DNA of 64,000 nucleotides, from positions 1-64,000 of the forward strand of contig NZ_MTZV01000001.1 of the NCBI RefSeq assembly GCF_002362315.1, given 5' to 3'. Each line of letters begins with the position of its first letter. The first letter of the stretch is position 1. Of the stretch, positions 32,101-37,639 are shown piece after piece. The notes beneath the pieces are model-generated. The model saw only the letters and a list, made by a program, of their open reading frames with translations. It had not been told where the DNA came from and made no database searches. A program made the translations under genes and the position numbers. The stretch comes from Paraburkholderia acidicola (GTDB lineage: Bacteria; Pseudomonadota; Gammaproteobacteria; Burkholderiales; Burkholderiaceae).

Positions 32101-35100
32101 GAGCCTGCCCAGGCAGGCTGCTGCTCCGGTGTCCGCTGCTCCCGTGCCCGTGCCTTCGCCTTCGCCTTCGTCGACGGAGCCAGACAGACGCTCGCCGATG
32201 GCTCCGGCCGCGCAGATCGCGCCGGTCGCACACGCCACACACGCCACACACACCGCATCGGCCGCACCGATCGACGGCACCCGCAGACGCGCGTTGATCA
32301 GCGGTCCCGGTCAGATTCAAGACCTGCGCCTCGTCGATGCCGAGCCAACGCCGGCCTTGCAGCCGCAGCAGGTGCGCATCGCCGTGCGTGCCAGCTCGCT
32401 GAATTTTTCCGACCTGCTGTGCGTGATGGGCCTGTATCCGAACATGCCGCCATATCCGTTCACGCCGGGCACGGAGGCGAGCGGCCTCGTGCTCGAAGTG
32501 GGCAGTGCCGTCGGCTCGCTGCGTCCTGGCGACGAGGTGGTCTGCCTGGGGCAGGGCTGTCATGCGTCCGAGGTGATCTGCAACGAGGCCCAGGTCTGGG
32601 CCAAGCCACCTCAATTGAGTTTCGAGCAGGCCTGCGCGCTGCCGGTGGTGGCCCTGACCATGATCGATGCGTTCCACAAGGCCGATCTGCAACCGGGCGA
32701 AAGCATCCTGATCCAGACCGCTGCCGGCGGCACGGGCCTGATCGCCCTGCAACTGGCCCGTCACTACGGCGCGACGATATTCGCCACCGCCGGATCGCAG
32801 GAGAAGCTCGACTACCTGGCGGCTCAGGGCGCGCACCATCTGATCAACTATCGCGAGCAGGATTTCGAGGCTGAGGTGGCCAGGTTGACTGGCGGCCGCG
32901 GCGTCGATGTGGTGATCAACACGCTGTCTGGCGATGCCATTGCGAAGGGCTTGCGCAGCCTGGCGCCTGGCGGGCGCTACATCGAGATCGCGATGATGGC
33001 CCTGAAATCGGCCCATGCAATCGATCTGTCGGTGCTCAATAACAACCAGAGCTTTTTCAGCGTGGATCTGGCGCGCCTGATCGCCGAGCGGCCGCGCAAG
33101 CTGGAGCAGTATCAGCGCGAACTGGCCGTGCTGGTGGAGCAGGGCGTGCTGCAGCCCACCGTGGCGCAGGTATTCCCCTTCGAGCAGTTGCACGAGGCGT
33201 ACCGCTATCTGCAGGATCGCCGCAATATCGGCAAGGTGGTGGTGCAGGTTCCGCAAGCCGTCGAGCCCGTGCAAGGCGAGCGCGTGCCGACGGCCAGTGC
33301 GGCGCAGGCTCCGAATGCCTTCGATGAACCCATCGCGGTGATCGGCATGAGCGGCCGCTTCGCCCACTCTCCGGATCTGGCGAGTTTCTGGTCTCATCTC
33401 GCCGACGGTCACGACCTCGTCGACACGGTGTCGCGGTGGGAGCTGGAGCCGGGCGAGGGACGTTGCCGCCATGGCAGTTTCCTCGACGGCATCGATCGTT
33501 TCGATCCGCTGTTCTTCCGCATGTCGGGGCTGGAAGCCACCTACATGGATCCGCAGCAGCGCCTGTTCCTCGAAGAGGCCTGGCACACGCTGGAAGACGC
33601 CGGCTACGCGGGCGAGGCGGTCAAGGGCAAGCTGTGCGGCGTGTACGTGGGCTGCACCGGCGGCGACTATGCCCACCTGTTCACGAGCGCACCGCCGCCG
33701 CAAGCCTTCTGGGGGAATTCCGGCGCGCTGATCCCCGCGCGGATCGCCTATTGCCTGGATCTGCAAGGCCCGGCGGTGGCGGTGGACACCGCCTGTTCCA
33801 GCTCGCTGGTGGCGGTGCATCTGGCCTGCCAGGGTCTGCGCGCAGGCGAGACCGAACTGGCGCTGGCCGGCGGCGTCTTCGTGCAATCGACGCCCGGTTT
33901 CTATATGGCCGCCAATCCCGCCGGCATGCTGTCGGCGACCGGTCGCTGCCATACCTTCGACGCGAACGCCGACGGTTTCGTACCTGGCGAGGGTGTGGGC
34001 GCGATCCTGCTCAAACGGCTCAGCGATGCGATCGCCGACGGCGATCATATTCACGGCGTGATCCGCGGCAGTGCGATCAATCAGGACGGTCACAGCAATG
34101 GCATCACGGCGCCCAGCGCCCGTTCACAGGAGCGGCTGGAACGTCAGGTCTACGACCGCTTCGGCGTGCACCCGGAGACCTTGCAGATGGTCGAGGCGCA
34201 CGGCACCGGCACGCGGCTGGGCGACCCGATCGAATATCACGCACTGAGCAAGGCCTTTGGCCATTACACCCAGCGCCCGGGGTTCTGCGCCCTGGGTTCG
34301 GTCAAGACCAATATCGGCCACCTGGCCAATGCCGCAGGCATCGCCGGGATACTGAAGATCCTGCTGGCGCTGCGGCACCGGCAACTGCCGCCTTCACTGC
34401 ATTTCCAGCGCGGCAATCCGGCGATCGCTTTCGAAGGCAGTCCGTTCTATGTCAACACCGAGCTGCGCCCCTGGCCCGCTGGAGAGCGTGCGCCACGGCG
34501 CGCCGCGGTCAGCTCATTCGGCTTTAGCGGTACTAATGCGCACATGGTGATCGAAGAGGCACCGTCTGCGGTGCGTGTGCGTTCAGGTCGCATTGGGCGC
34601 GACCTGGAGCTGGTGGCGCTGTCGGCGCGCACGGCAGGGCAGTTGCGTCAGCAGGCGGAGAACCTGCTGGCTTATTGCCAGGCCGAGGCCCAGGCCAGCC
34701 TCGGCGATATCGCGCACACGTTGCTTACCGGTCGCGAGCATCGCGGCCATCGGCTGGCCGCGGTCGTGCGGAGTGCCGCCGAGCTACAGCAGGTGCTGAC
34801 GGCGTGGCTGGAACGGGGCGAGCGCATCGGCCTGCATCTGGGCGAGCTGGACGAAGGCGGCGTGCGCGAACAGGTGGAGCAGCGCCGCCTCGGTCAGGCC
34901 GCCATCGACGCGGTCCGCAACGGTCAGTTCGATCGGCTGCAGACGGTCGCCGAGCTGTTCGTGCAAGGCTACAAGCTCACCTATGCAAGCCTGTTCGGTT
35001 CGGGTTATCGACGACTGGCTCTGCCGACTTATCCGTTTGCGCAAGAGTTGTATTGGGTCAACGATTCGCTGCAGCGTTCGCCTGCGCCGATGGGTGCCAC

Positions 35101-37639
35101 CACGCCGGCGCCGACAGCAGTGGCGTCCCACGGGCCTGCCGCTGCGCCGGTCGTGGCTGTGTCCGTCGCTCAACCGCAGGCGGGCGTCGCGGCGCGGGCA
35201 GCGTTCGCGTCTCCCGTGTCTCACACATCGGCGGCCGTTTCCGGCAAGCCGACGGCAGCGCTACGCGAAGCCAGCGTGGCGTATCTGAAGCAACTGGTCG
35301 CCACCACCCTGAGGGTCTCGCCTGCCGAAATCAGTGCGCACGAACCGCTCGAGCGCTACGGCATCGATTCCATTCTGGTCGTGCAGCTCACCGATAGCCT
35401 GCGCCAGCATTTCGACAGCGTCAGCAGCACCTTGCTGTTCGAGGTGCAGACCATCGACGCGCTAGCCGAGCGCCTGCTCGCCACCGAGGCGCCCGCTTTG
35501 GCGCGGCAAGTGGGACTGGAAGTCGTCGCGCCGGCGCAAGCGGTGGCGGTCGCCGAGGAGCACGTGACGGCAGAAGCGCTGGCGGCAGAACCGGTGGTCG
35601 CACAGCAGCCGGTGATTGCGCAGCAACCAGTGGTCGTGCAGCAGCCGGTGATTGCGCGGCAACCAGTGATCGCAGAGCAGCCAGTGATCGCACAGCAACC
35701 AGCGGCCGCACAGCAACCGGTGGTCACACAGCCACCAGCGATCGCATCCACCGAATCAGAACAACCCGCAACCCGCGCCGACATGGCCGTGATCGGGCTC
35801 AGCGGCCGTTATCCGAAGGCCGCCGATCTGCACGAGTTCTGGCAGAACCTGCGCAACGGCCGCGACTGCATCGACGAGGTGCCGGCCGGGCGCTGGGACT
35901 GGCGCGAGTATTTCGACGCCGAACGCGGTCAGGCTGGGCACAGCTATAGCCGCTGGGGCGGTTTCATCGATGGTGTGGATCGCTTCGACCCGCGCTTCTT
36001 CCGCATCCCGCCGAGCGAGGCCGAGTACATCGATCCGCAGGAGCGCCTGTTCCTGCAGATCGCCTATCAGGCGATCGAGGATGCCGGTTACACGCCAGCC
36101 AGTCTGAGCGCAGACAAGCGAGTCGGTGTCTTCGTAGCGGCGGTCAACAGCACCTACACCTTGCTGCCCAGTCACTGGTCGATCGCCAACCGGGTGTCCT
36201 TTGCGCTGGATTTCAACGGCCCCAGCCTCGCGGTCAACAGCGCCTGTTCCTCGTCGCTGACGGCGCTGCATCTGGCGATGGACAGCCTCGCCCACGGCAG
36301 CAGCGAGGTCGCCCTGGTGGGCGGCGTAAGCCTCGTGCTGCACCCGGAGCATTTCAACCGGCTCGCGGCCATGGGGATGTTGTCCAGCGACGCCCATTGC
36401 CGCCCGCTCGGCGAGGATGCCGACGGCTTTGTCGACGGCGAGGGTGTCGGCGCACTACTGCTGAAGCCGTTGCAACGCGCGGTCGAGGATGGCGACCAGA
36501 TCTACGGCGTGATCAAGGGCAGCATGCTCAACGCCAGCGGCAAGACCCGCAGCTTCGTGGTGCCCAATGCCGCCGCCCAGGCGCGCCTTGTGACCGAGGC
36601 AATGGCACGTGCGGGCGTTGCCGCGGAGACGATCAGTTACCTGGAAGCGCACAGCAACGGTGGCGTGCTCGGCGACCTCACCGAAATGCAGGGTCTGGCC
36701 GAGGCCTTTGCCGGCACGGCCGGGCAGGGCCATCGGTGCGCCATCGGTTCGGTGAAATCGAATATCGGCTATTGCGAGTGCGCGGCGGGCATCGCGGGCC
36801 TGACCAAGGTTCTGCTGCAGTTACGGCATGGCGAACTGGTGCCGACCCTGCATGCGCAGCGCGCCAATCCGAAGATCGAATTTGCCGGCACGCCCTTCGT
36901 GCTGCAGCAGGAACTGGGCGCATGGCCGCGCTCGGGTGATCATCCGCGCCGCGCGGGCGTGTCGGCCTTTGGCATGGGCGGCTCTTACGCCCATGTGATC
37001 GTCGAGGAATACATCGCACCGGTATCGCAAGAGCGCGAGGTGCCGGCAACGGCGCTGCCGATCGTCGTGTCGGCGGCGAATGCCGAGCGCCTGCGTGCGG
37101 TGGCCGGGCGCCTCGCCAGCTTCCTCGAGAGTGCGACCGGTCGCGAGCTGAGCCTGGCTGACCTTGCCTACACGCTGCAGGTCGGGCGCGAGTCCCTGAG
37201 TGAGCGCGTCGGTTTTATCGCCGGGTCGGTGGAGCAGGTGCGCGAGGTGTTGCGTGCCTATGCCGAGGAACGCGAGGTGCCGCTGCCGCTGGTGCGCGCG
37301 AGCCTGGGCACGGGTGGCGACGGTTGGGCGAGTTTCGCCGACGACGAGGACTTCGGTCGCACCGTCGAGCAATGGATCGCCCGCGAAAAATACGCCGCGC
37401 TGCTGGACCTATGGGGGCGCGGTTATCCGTTGGACTGGCGGCGCCTCCATGCCACACACCGTCCTCGCCGGGTCAGTCTGCCGGGTTATCCGTTTGCCGA
37501 GGAAAGCTACTGGCTCCCCGAGGCGTTGCGTTATGCCGGCCTGCTCGAGGACGAAGACGAGGACAACGACGAGGGCGAAACAGACGACTTCGACGCCACG
37601 CATTTCGAACCGGCCCAGCCGGCGGGAGAACAGTCTTGA
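16793..37639 (+). CDS. Trans-AT polyketide synthase subunit B (6,948 aa)
   Basis: Multidomain polyketide synthase in the order N-terminal docking helix, ACP4, KS5-DH5-KR5-ACP5, KS6-KR6-ACP6, KS7-DH7-KR7-cMT7-ACP7-ER7, KS8-ACP8, KS9. The ATG at 16793 is chosen because it overlaps the previous stop, has a ribosome site and starts directly with the docking helix; the frame is open further upstream but only as a shadow of subunit A. There are no AT domains. KS5 to KS8 keep the full triad. KS9, the last domain, has Tyr at the second His and is predicted unable to condense. After KS9 comes a highly acidic tail, then the stop, which overlaps the subunit C start as TTGA. Inter-domain linkers contain 24-, 78- and 18-bp in-frame repeats. 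ACP4 completes the module begun by KS4 of subunit A. Confidence 0.97.
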   Translation: MTDQVAGIYRQVAAGQMSKAEALQRLRELQDKPSGSGAAPVSNAREAVAQKLAALYAGLSKIALETIDTLEPLASYGIDSIVIAGMNRELGVHFDGLSKTLFFEHRSLDSLAGFLWQQYAENCRAWLNLSAITTVPATTIADAPATSPATATLPTVATANATTTADATTRTTATATAPTAETASATPPTDTTAWPPIAIIGLSGRYPQAADLDAFWRNLREGRDSIVEVPAERWPLDDFFEPDPDRAIASGRSYAKWGGFLEGFADFDPLFFNISPLEAMGMDPQERLFLQTSWHALEDAGYTRDSLAARCGSRVGVFAGVTRNGFGLLSVEAWHEGSTVFSQPAFSSIPNRVSYALDLRGPSLPVDTMCSSSLTAIHEACAALHRGDCVMALAGGVNLCVHPASYVGLATGKMLSTDGRCRSFGAGGDGYVPGEGVGVVVLKPLAAALADGDRIHGVIRATSVNHGGRTNGFTVPNPLAQAELIAESLRKAGIHPRTISYVEAHGTGTALGDPIEISGLAQAFAPHTQDRGFCALGSAKSNLGHLEAAAGIAGLTKVLLQMRHGELVPSLHAEELNPNIDFDGTPFVVQRSLGPWAQPHLSLDGEARSYPRIASVSSFGAGGANAHLLVEQFEAPAHASTPSASVQPQAIVLSARNEDRLRAMAQALLEVVEGDGDGGVATPAAGLSTWLTHELAAIVGVDSSAIDAHEALIDLGVDVLHRTRWYERVQERLRLSWSLKDFLDQGSVQQLVESLLREHGSVLSAHFPVASVTTGLSLADLAHTLQTGREAMQERLAFVAADLSQVAAGLRCFLGDGEAVELWHGRARRGRSLPAQPDEAQRLAWVRAQEWSHLLPAWVGGHEVAWRQLPGTQGARRIGLPVYPFATERYWIDPQSLRPRPAREVAANPRLHPLAQQRSDVADGVGFRSRFSGEESFFRDHQVGGRRIFPGVAYLEMARAAASLAAGGTVVRGLRNVVWARPVEAGAEGVVVDLRLQSQQEGVWRYEALAADGASHSQGLVSAVAPAACADLDLTQLRARMQHGTVEAATFYEAYAAMGIAYGPAHRGFVQAAIGEGELLAELCLPAAVQVDAHAYVLHPSLLDAAFQATLGLYLLGSRADSAQAMLPFALETLEIHRACGERVWAWIRSKGARGGVEKFDIELCDAQGRLCVRMLGFSSRVLEAPASAPALATPSLMLSTPAWRAAPLAMALPDPALKRRVLLVSIDSQPGWQAAGLGESLEARAAQPEEACVALYAQVFERLKSWLEEKHRETCLWQVAIAGHGVELLLAGLSGLLRSAAQESRKLLGQLLILEGNEDRASLQARLDENAAQPFDALVRYHDGRRETWCLQELLAEATPAPLPWRQDGVYLLNGGAGELGLLFAEEITRRAPGATLVLTGRSALAAGRRARLDALREQGVQYVYEQVDVARREAVEALVARITAEHGRLDGVLHIAGVLRDSYILKKDRASFEQVLAPKLLGTAHLDRATRGLALDFFVMFSSSAAIFGNLGQVDYASANGFMDAYAAYRQAQGGCGRSLSVNWPLWRDGGMGMEAATEEMMLANTGMVAMRTQSGFAAFARALVSGLPQVAVMEGLAERMRQKLLGVPAPAVAAAATAAVAVESKAVAAVSTPPASVAPAGVDLGELVARVSRSLRQLVSELLKLELEQIDIEDDLSDYGFDSITFTSLSNRINKQFGLELIPTIFFEYPDIAGLAAYLAEEHQDALIVSLGMAVPVAGVLHAPPSDALSATPIDRPHDPLHESSSAPALPTPELPMPQAASRTTPAPVPVPVPVPATPESAPRRGVAIVGMSGNFPGADGVDALWQLLEQGVDAISEVPASRWDWRNCLPAGESEAVRARVRWGGFIDGVDRFDPLFFGISPREAELMDPQQRLLLTYAWLAIEDAGYAPQSLAGSDTGLFVGTAVGSYGSLVVQAGRSQDAYNSTSSVASIGPSRVSYFLDLHGPSEPIETACSSSLVAVHRAVQAIESGACESVLAGGINTIATPEAHIAFSKAGMLSVDGRCQTFSAKANGYVRGEGVGVLFLKNLAAAERDGDTIHGVIIGSAENHGGRATSLTAPNPKAQAALLKAAYARAGIDPRQLGYIEAHGTGTELGDPIEVNALKSAFKDLYQRVGADTPAQAHCGLGSIKTNIGHLELAAGVAGIIKVLLQLRHRTLVRSLHGEEVNPYVQLEGSPFYLVQENRPWQAPLDAQGQPQPRRAGVSSFGFGGVNAHVVIEEYPARAPAAAEPGQGPVLVPLSAKNGARLREAAARLADFAAAHADDAAVDLRDLAYTLQVGRDAMEVRLGLIVQGKAELAQRLRAWLDDAASGEVIQGARGKAQKEALAAFTGDEELAGVVENWWHKGKHARLLDVWVKGLEIDWTRLQTGAGRRRISLPGYPFADERYWLKPVVTAAAVAPADRQAEPALFFEESWQQYQPQPQPLAAARPRTLLCCLSQTRHQQALREALAQRCPELQVIFLSRSQAGQDQPLDPRERRGWTAALLAAEQAGATIDALAYLWPLEEAGLRLAEAVPVGLVQALGDMTTRPARLVLGGEYADELERSQLEAWIGLERSLGLALPGCKAATVLRAAGDSVDWAVWAQLLDLSLSEAEPRSLLANEQGLQRLRVQPLELTQAGTPDPQALGRTVLITGGAGGLGLIFARHLAASRGCNLVLVGRSPLDAARRASLQALQAAGSEVLYLSADVADVAAMREVVALARARFGSIDSVIHAAGLQHAVPLADKQADDVRRVLDPKIRGALVLDEVLAAEPLRFVCYFSSSSAVLGDFGSGDYAVANRFLAAYALAREQRRARGECAGRSLAIEWPLWRDGGMGVGDDERTAFYLKTSGQRLLERAAGLAVFERLLAGAPSRVLVLVGERERLHGFLGLATVATVAPVVAAVPAVAPLLLPQGLSLEDSVAAELTALIGHQVKLAPEQLDADASLADFGLDSIGLAELARQLSAVYRIELAPSIFFAYSNIARLAQYFLDKHRGELEAHYRELRSGAVAVVEAEPVVAPAAASGDAQAAASVDTRAAVPIDTQTTVPGGAQAAAPVDTRAATRVDIQATAPIRTQAAVPVDTRATGLIGAQAATPINTPAQSGVQPTRRDANPSPTAREPIAIIGMSGRFPKARDIDEMWRVLVEGIDAVEEIPSERFDWRTYYGGREVQTGKSNSKWGGCIDGVREFDPLFFEISPREALSMDPRQRLLLQESWNALEDAGYGPRQLRAGTVGIFVGVEEGDYQRVAPDLGVTSNHNGILASRLAYFLDLNGPVLAINTACSSALVAVHQACASLSSGECDTAIAAGANLILTPEPYVGMSQAGMLSPDGQCRAFDQTANGMVPGEAVAVVVLKRLSSALADGDPIRGLIRGSGINNDGHSNGITAPNALAQTSLVRQVQRAADVVPAQIDYVVTHGTGTRLGDPVEIQALAEAFGPSPDGEAYCALTSSKSNFGHTFAASGLVSLIGLMQAFEHETIPPSLHCTEESDFIAWRDSAFYVNKTTRPWPRQTLRPRLGAVSSFGMSGTNAHLLVQEAPALAVPVAAAPPSVVLALSAKTEAALRERLLGLRDWLASPAAAACELALISRTLLDGRHHFAHRAAVVVSDRAAAIDALERLAAADGTDGAGYADGPNYPDGPAYYRGKQPRGFKGEEALRQRAASWPAQRLDDPAAYRTRLHELAQLHCQGYAVAWSELDGLQGLPRIHLPGYPFARESYWPKARTQSLAEGPAQSPTAAAAFQVATQASTEVPTQALTQVPAAVAFVQAPAQATTAAAPAQTLAQVPAAAAFARASARATTVAVPARPMLRQDRSDETQGQYTANFSGEEFFLTDHRVRGQSVLPGVAYLELARAALEMQIGRAVQGGLQVQHVTWVQPLLVDAPGIEARIALRRQESGEWRYEISSGEVERRLHGQGFLRLDTFGEPAALDLPGLRRACQSGTLDSVPCYAAYQSVGIEYGPSFRAVQRVWVGEGEALAQLRLPATVQQGSDAYALHPSMLDGALQASIGLAMAQAAQGGSALSLPFALDSLVLYRPCPAETWVWIRPTPGAQSSRVRKLDLDLCDAQGRICVALRGFSSRLVVQPAAAQPATGEAPVESNSSATAPMTGAWLPVGPTVLAPVWTAQLAEPAPALPAPGRLLLVGGEAAQRETWQHACPQLITLNPDPATTVDELRHHLSGIGVIDELVWIAPAQSSMNPGDEALLEAQAGGALALFRLIKALLAEGYASRRLAWTVITRATQQVHPMDEVAPAHATVHGLAGALAKEYPHWPLRLLDLDAQGEDPTPALCRAVPPGVGDSRAWRRGEWYARELLALTEPTRGERPAPYREAGVYVVIGGAGGLGEVWTRHVIEHYRAQVVWIGRRAPDASLQARLTALSSHGPAPVYLQADAGDRLALAQARATIVQRYGRIHGVVHSALVLQDRSLARMDEATLEAALRPKLDVSVRMAQVFAEDALDFVLFFSSMMSFSRAAGQGNYAAGCTFKDALAEALGRHWSCAVKVMNWGYWGSVGVVADARYQERMSRAGIGSIEADEAMAALERLLSGPDAQLGLIKLSRAQSVEGIRADLRGERYGAPVPALLPQLAARALPPAHNERRAAAQAALPPQAMQALSLRLLGQVLRSFSTDGRHLSGRSTGLGLAGHYQRWYDTSLRLLAAGGQLEPLTNGDYRILGAQQDAWPEWEAARAPWLADPQQQAWAQLLEVCLRALPDLLVGRRKATDVMFPNSSLRLVEGIYRGNPIADLYNQILFDAVEAYVQERLARDPQAQLRVLEIGAGTGGTSAGLLQRLDRYAGHIAEYCYTDLSKAFLLHAEQHYAPGRAYLRTQRFNVEEPPQNQGIAVDTYDVVVAANVLHATANIRCTLRHAKAPLRAGGVLVLNELGELSLLTHLSFGLLDGWWLYEDPALRLDGSPGLSAGSWERVLAEEGYAPLWRPAADCNLYGQQVLLAQSDGRVKRTVAVQAPSAAVQPPAGSQPAAAVSAQSAPVFEPVFDAVIEPVFAPAPQDLEQAVADHVRELLRDCIGQGLDLDPATIEADRSFSEYGVDSILAVQLVNEINRRLGIVLQTTVLFDYSHLDALAAHLEQEFQEALRASLPRQAAAPVSAAPVPVPSPSPSSTEPDRRSPMAPAAQIAPVAHATHATHTASAAPIDGTRRRALISGPGQIQDLRLVDAEPTPALQPQQVRIAVRASSLNFSDLLCVMGLYPNMPPYPFTPGTEASGLVLEVGSAVGSLRPGDEVVCLGQGCHASEVICNEAQVWAKPPQLSFEQACALPVVALTMIDAFHKADLQPGESILIQTAAGGTGLIALQLARHYGATIFATAGSQEKLDYLAAQGAHHLINYREQDFEAEVARLTGGRGVDVVINTLSGDAIAKGLRSLAPGGRYIEIAMMALKSAHAIDLSVLNNNQSFFSVDLARLIAERPRKLEQYQRELAVLVEQGVLQPTVAQVFPFEQLHEAYRYLQDRRNIGKVVVQVPQAVEPVQGERVPTASAAQAPNAFDEPIAVIGMSGRFAHSPDLASFWSHLADGHDLVDTVSRWELEPGEGRCRHGSFLDGIDRFDPLFFRMSGLEATYMDPQQRLFLEEAWHTLEDAGYAGEAVKGKLCGVYVGCTGGDYAHLFTSAPPPQAFWGNSGALIPARIAYCLDLQGPAVAVDTACSSSLVAVHLACQGLRAGETELALAGGVFVQSTPGFYMAANPAGMLSATGRCHTFDANADGFVPGEGVGAILLKRLSDAIADGDHIHGVIRGSAINQDGHSNGITAPSARSQERLERQVYDRFGVHPETLQMVEAHGTGTRLGDPIEYHALSKAFGHYTQRPGFCALGSVKTNIGHLANAAGIAGILKILLALRHRQLPPSLHFQRGNPAIAFEGSPFYVNTELRPWPAGERAPRRAAVSSFGFSGTNAHMVIEEAPSAVRVRSGRIGRDLELVALSARTAGQLRQQAENLLAYCQAEAQASLGDIAHTLLTGREHRGHRLAAVVRSAAELQQVLTAWLERGERIGLHLGELDEGGVREQVEQRRLGQAAIDAVRNGQFDRLQTVAELFVQGYKLTYASLFGSGYRRLALPTYPFAQELYWVNDSLQRSPAPMGATTPAPTAVASHGPAAAPVVAVSVAQPQAGVAARAAFASPVSHTSAAVSGKPTAALREASVAYLKQLVATTLRVSPAEISAHEPLERYGIDSILVVQLTDSLRQHFDSVSSTLLFEVQTIDALAERLLATEAPALARQVGLEVVAPAQAVAVAEEHVTAEALAAEPVVAQQPVIAQQPVVVQQPVIARQPVIAEQPVIAQQPAAAQQPVVTQPPAIASTESEQPATRADMAVIGLSGRYPKAADLHEFWQNLRNGRDCIDEVPAGRWDWREYFDAERGQAGHSYSRWGGFIDGVDRFDPRFFRIPPSEAEYIDPQERLFLQIAYQAIEDAGYTPASLSADKRVGVFVAAVNSTYTLLPSHWSIANRVSFALDFNGPSLAVNSACSSSLTALHLAMDSLAHGSSEVALVGGVSLVLHPEHFNRLAAMGMLSSDAHCRPLGEDADGFVDGEGVGALLLKPLQRAVEDGDQIYGVIKGSMLNASGKTRSFVVPNAAAQARLVTEAMARAGVAAETISYLEAHSNGGVLGDLTEMQGLAEAFAGTAGQGHRCAIGSVKSNIGYCECAAGIAGLTKVLLQLRHGELVPTLHAQRANPKIEFAGTPFVLQQELGAWPRSGDHPRRAGVSAFGMGGSYAHVIVEEYIAPVSQEREVPATALPIVVSAANAERLRAVAGRLASFLESATGRELSLADLAYTLQVGRESLSERVGFIAGSVEQVREVLRAYAEEREVPLPLVRASLGTGGDGWASFADDEDFGRTVEQWIAREKYAALLDLWGRGYPLDWRRLHATHRPRRVSLPGYPFAEESYWLPEALRYAGLLEDEDEDNDEGETDDFDATHFEPAQPAGEQS
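17190..17349 (+). repeat. Ala/Thr-rich degenerate repeat linker before KS5
   Basis: Coding linker made of irregular repeats of Ala-Thr codons (GCAACT and GCGACT), such as TTADATTRTTATATAPT. It has no fixed period and is probably a flexible spacer between ACP4 and KS5. Boundaries are approximate. Confidence 0.6.
17369..21990 (+). other. PKS module B5: KS5-(ACP-like insert)-DH5-KR5-ACP5
   Basis: KS5 (17369-18690) has Cys 17900 in [13 protein letters not shown] and NLGHLE. Its flank holds a second ACP-like insert (about 18850-19075). DH5 has HxxxGxxxxP with His 19613 and Asp 20102. KR5 has Ser 21305, Tyr 21344 and a B-type LRD motif, but its cofactor motif is NGGAGELG (20915-20938) instead of TGGxGGLG; the GxGxxG core is intact. 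The ACP5 Ser is at 21848. Expected result: an alkene. Confidence 0.9.
18850..19075 (+). other. ACP-like segment without phosphopantetheine Ser, embedded in the KS5 flank
   Basis: About 75 extra residues between the KS5 core and the LADLAHTLQTGRE segment follow a carrier-protein pattern: a helix ending in AAIVGVD, a loop, then LGVDV where GxDS is expected, then amphipathic helices ending in VQQLVESLL. The Ser position is Val (18947-18949). The position is the same as in the KS2 insert, which suggests a shared origin. Identified by pattern only. Confidence 0.6.
22208..25815 (+). other. PKS module B6: KS6-KR6-ACP6
   Basis: KS6 (22208-23530) has Cys 22724 in ETACSSSL and both His motifs. KR6 has TGGAGGLG at 24767-24790 and an intact Ser-Tyr-Asn set (FSSSSAVLGDFGSGDYAVAN). 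It has GLQH where the B-type KRs have LRD (near 25015), so an A-type (L-hydroxyl) product is expected, the only one in this window. The ACP6 Ser is at 25670. Expected result: a beta-hydroxyl. Confidence 0.88.
25886..26101 (+). repeat. Nine tandem 24-bp repeats in the ACP6-KS7 linker
   Basis: Nine in-frame 24-bp units coding eight-residue variants of VDTRAAVP, IDTQTTVP and GAQAAAP. They are degenerate but keep a strict period. They form the linker between ACP6 and KS7. Confidence 0.9.
26174..33250 (+). other. PKS module B7: KS7-DH7-KR7-cMT7-ACP7-ER7
   Basis: A fully reducing, methylating module. KS7 (26174-27440) has Cys 26660 in NTACSSAL, HGTGT and NFGHTFAAS. DH7 has HxxxGxxxxP with His 28319 and Asp 28820. 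KR7 has VIGGAGGLGE near 29826, the catalytic Ser and Tyr, and Cys in place of Asn (NYAAGC). The cMT shows EIGAGTGG (31142-31165) and ANVLHAT. The ACP7 Ser is at 31961. ER7 (about 32279-33250) is a medium-chain reductase with NFSDLL, PGTEASG and the cofactor motif AAGGTGLIALQLAR. The ER lies after the ACP, the usual place in trans-AT systems. Expected result: a saturated alpha-methyl unit. Confidence 0.9.
28076..28231 (+). repeat. Two imperfect 78-bp tandem repeats before DH7
   Basis: Two in-frame 26-residue units, QALTQVPAAVAF... and QTLAQVPAAAAF..., lie in the linker between the KS7 flank and DH7. They differ mainly by Gln to Arg and Pro to Ser changes. Confidence 0.75.
33323..35490 (+). other. 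PKS module B8: KS8-ACP8
   Basis: KS8 (33323-34570) has Cys 33794 in [13 protein letters not shown] and NIGHLA. ACP8 (about 35260-35480) has YGIDSILV with its Ser at 35369. There are no reducing domains between them, so a beta-keto extension is expected unless a trans enzyme acts. KS8 lies directly after the fully reducing module, so its substrate should be a saturated alpha-methyl acyl chain. Confidence 0.88.
35588..35749 (+). repeat. Nine tandem 18-bp repeats (QPVIAQ) in the ACP8-KS9 linker
   Basis: Nine in-frame 18-bp units coding six-residue variants of QPVIAQ or QPVVAQ. The DNA copies are close (CAGCAACCAGTGATCGCA-like), which points to recent slippage. They link ACP8 to KS9. Confidence 0.93.
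35783..37639 (+). other. Terminal KS9, predicted non-condensing (KS0), with acidic tail
   Basis: The active Cys is present (36245, NSACSSSL). The HGTGT motif is HSNGG (His kept at 36650). The second catalytic His of NIGH is Tyr (36770-36772, NIGYCE). Loss of this His marks KS0 domains, which transfer but do not extend the chain. After the LPGYPF flank and an RYAG motif (37529-37540) comes a strongly acidic stretch (37547-37594, about 11 of 16 residues Asp or Glu) and then the stop. No ACP follows on this protein. Confidence 0.85.
37628..37639 (+). promoter_or_regulatory. Translational coupling site between subunits B and C (TTG start)
   Basis: GAACAGTCTTGA matches the subunit A/B junction GAACAGTCATGA except at the first base of the start codon (ATG to TTG). 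A purine-rich ribosome site (GGGAGAA) lies upstream. Confidence 0.65.

Noticed and set aside
37324..37635. Extended start for subunit C
   Set aside because: The added part overlaps KS9 flank coding and has no domain; the TTG at the coupled junction fits better.
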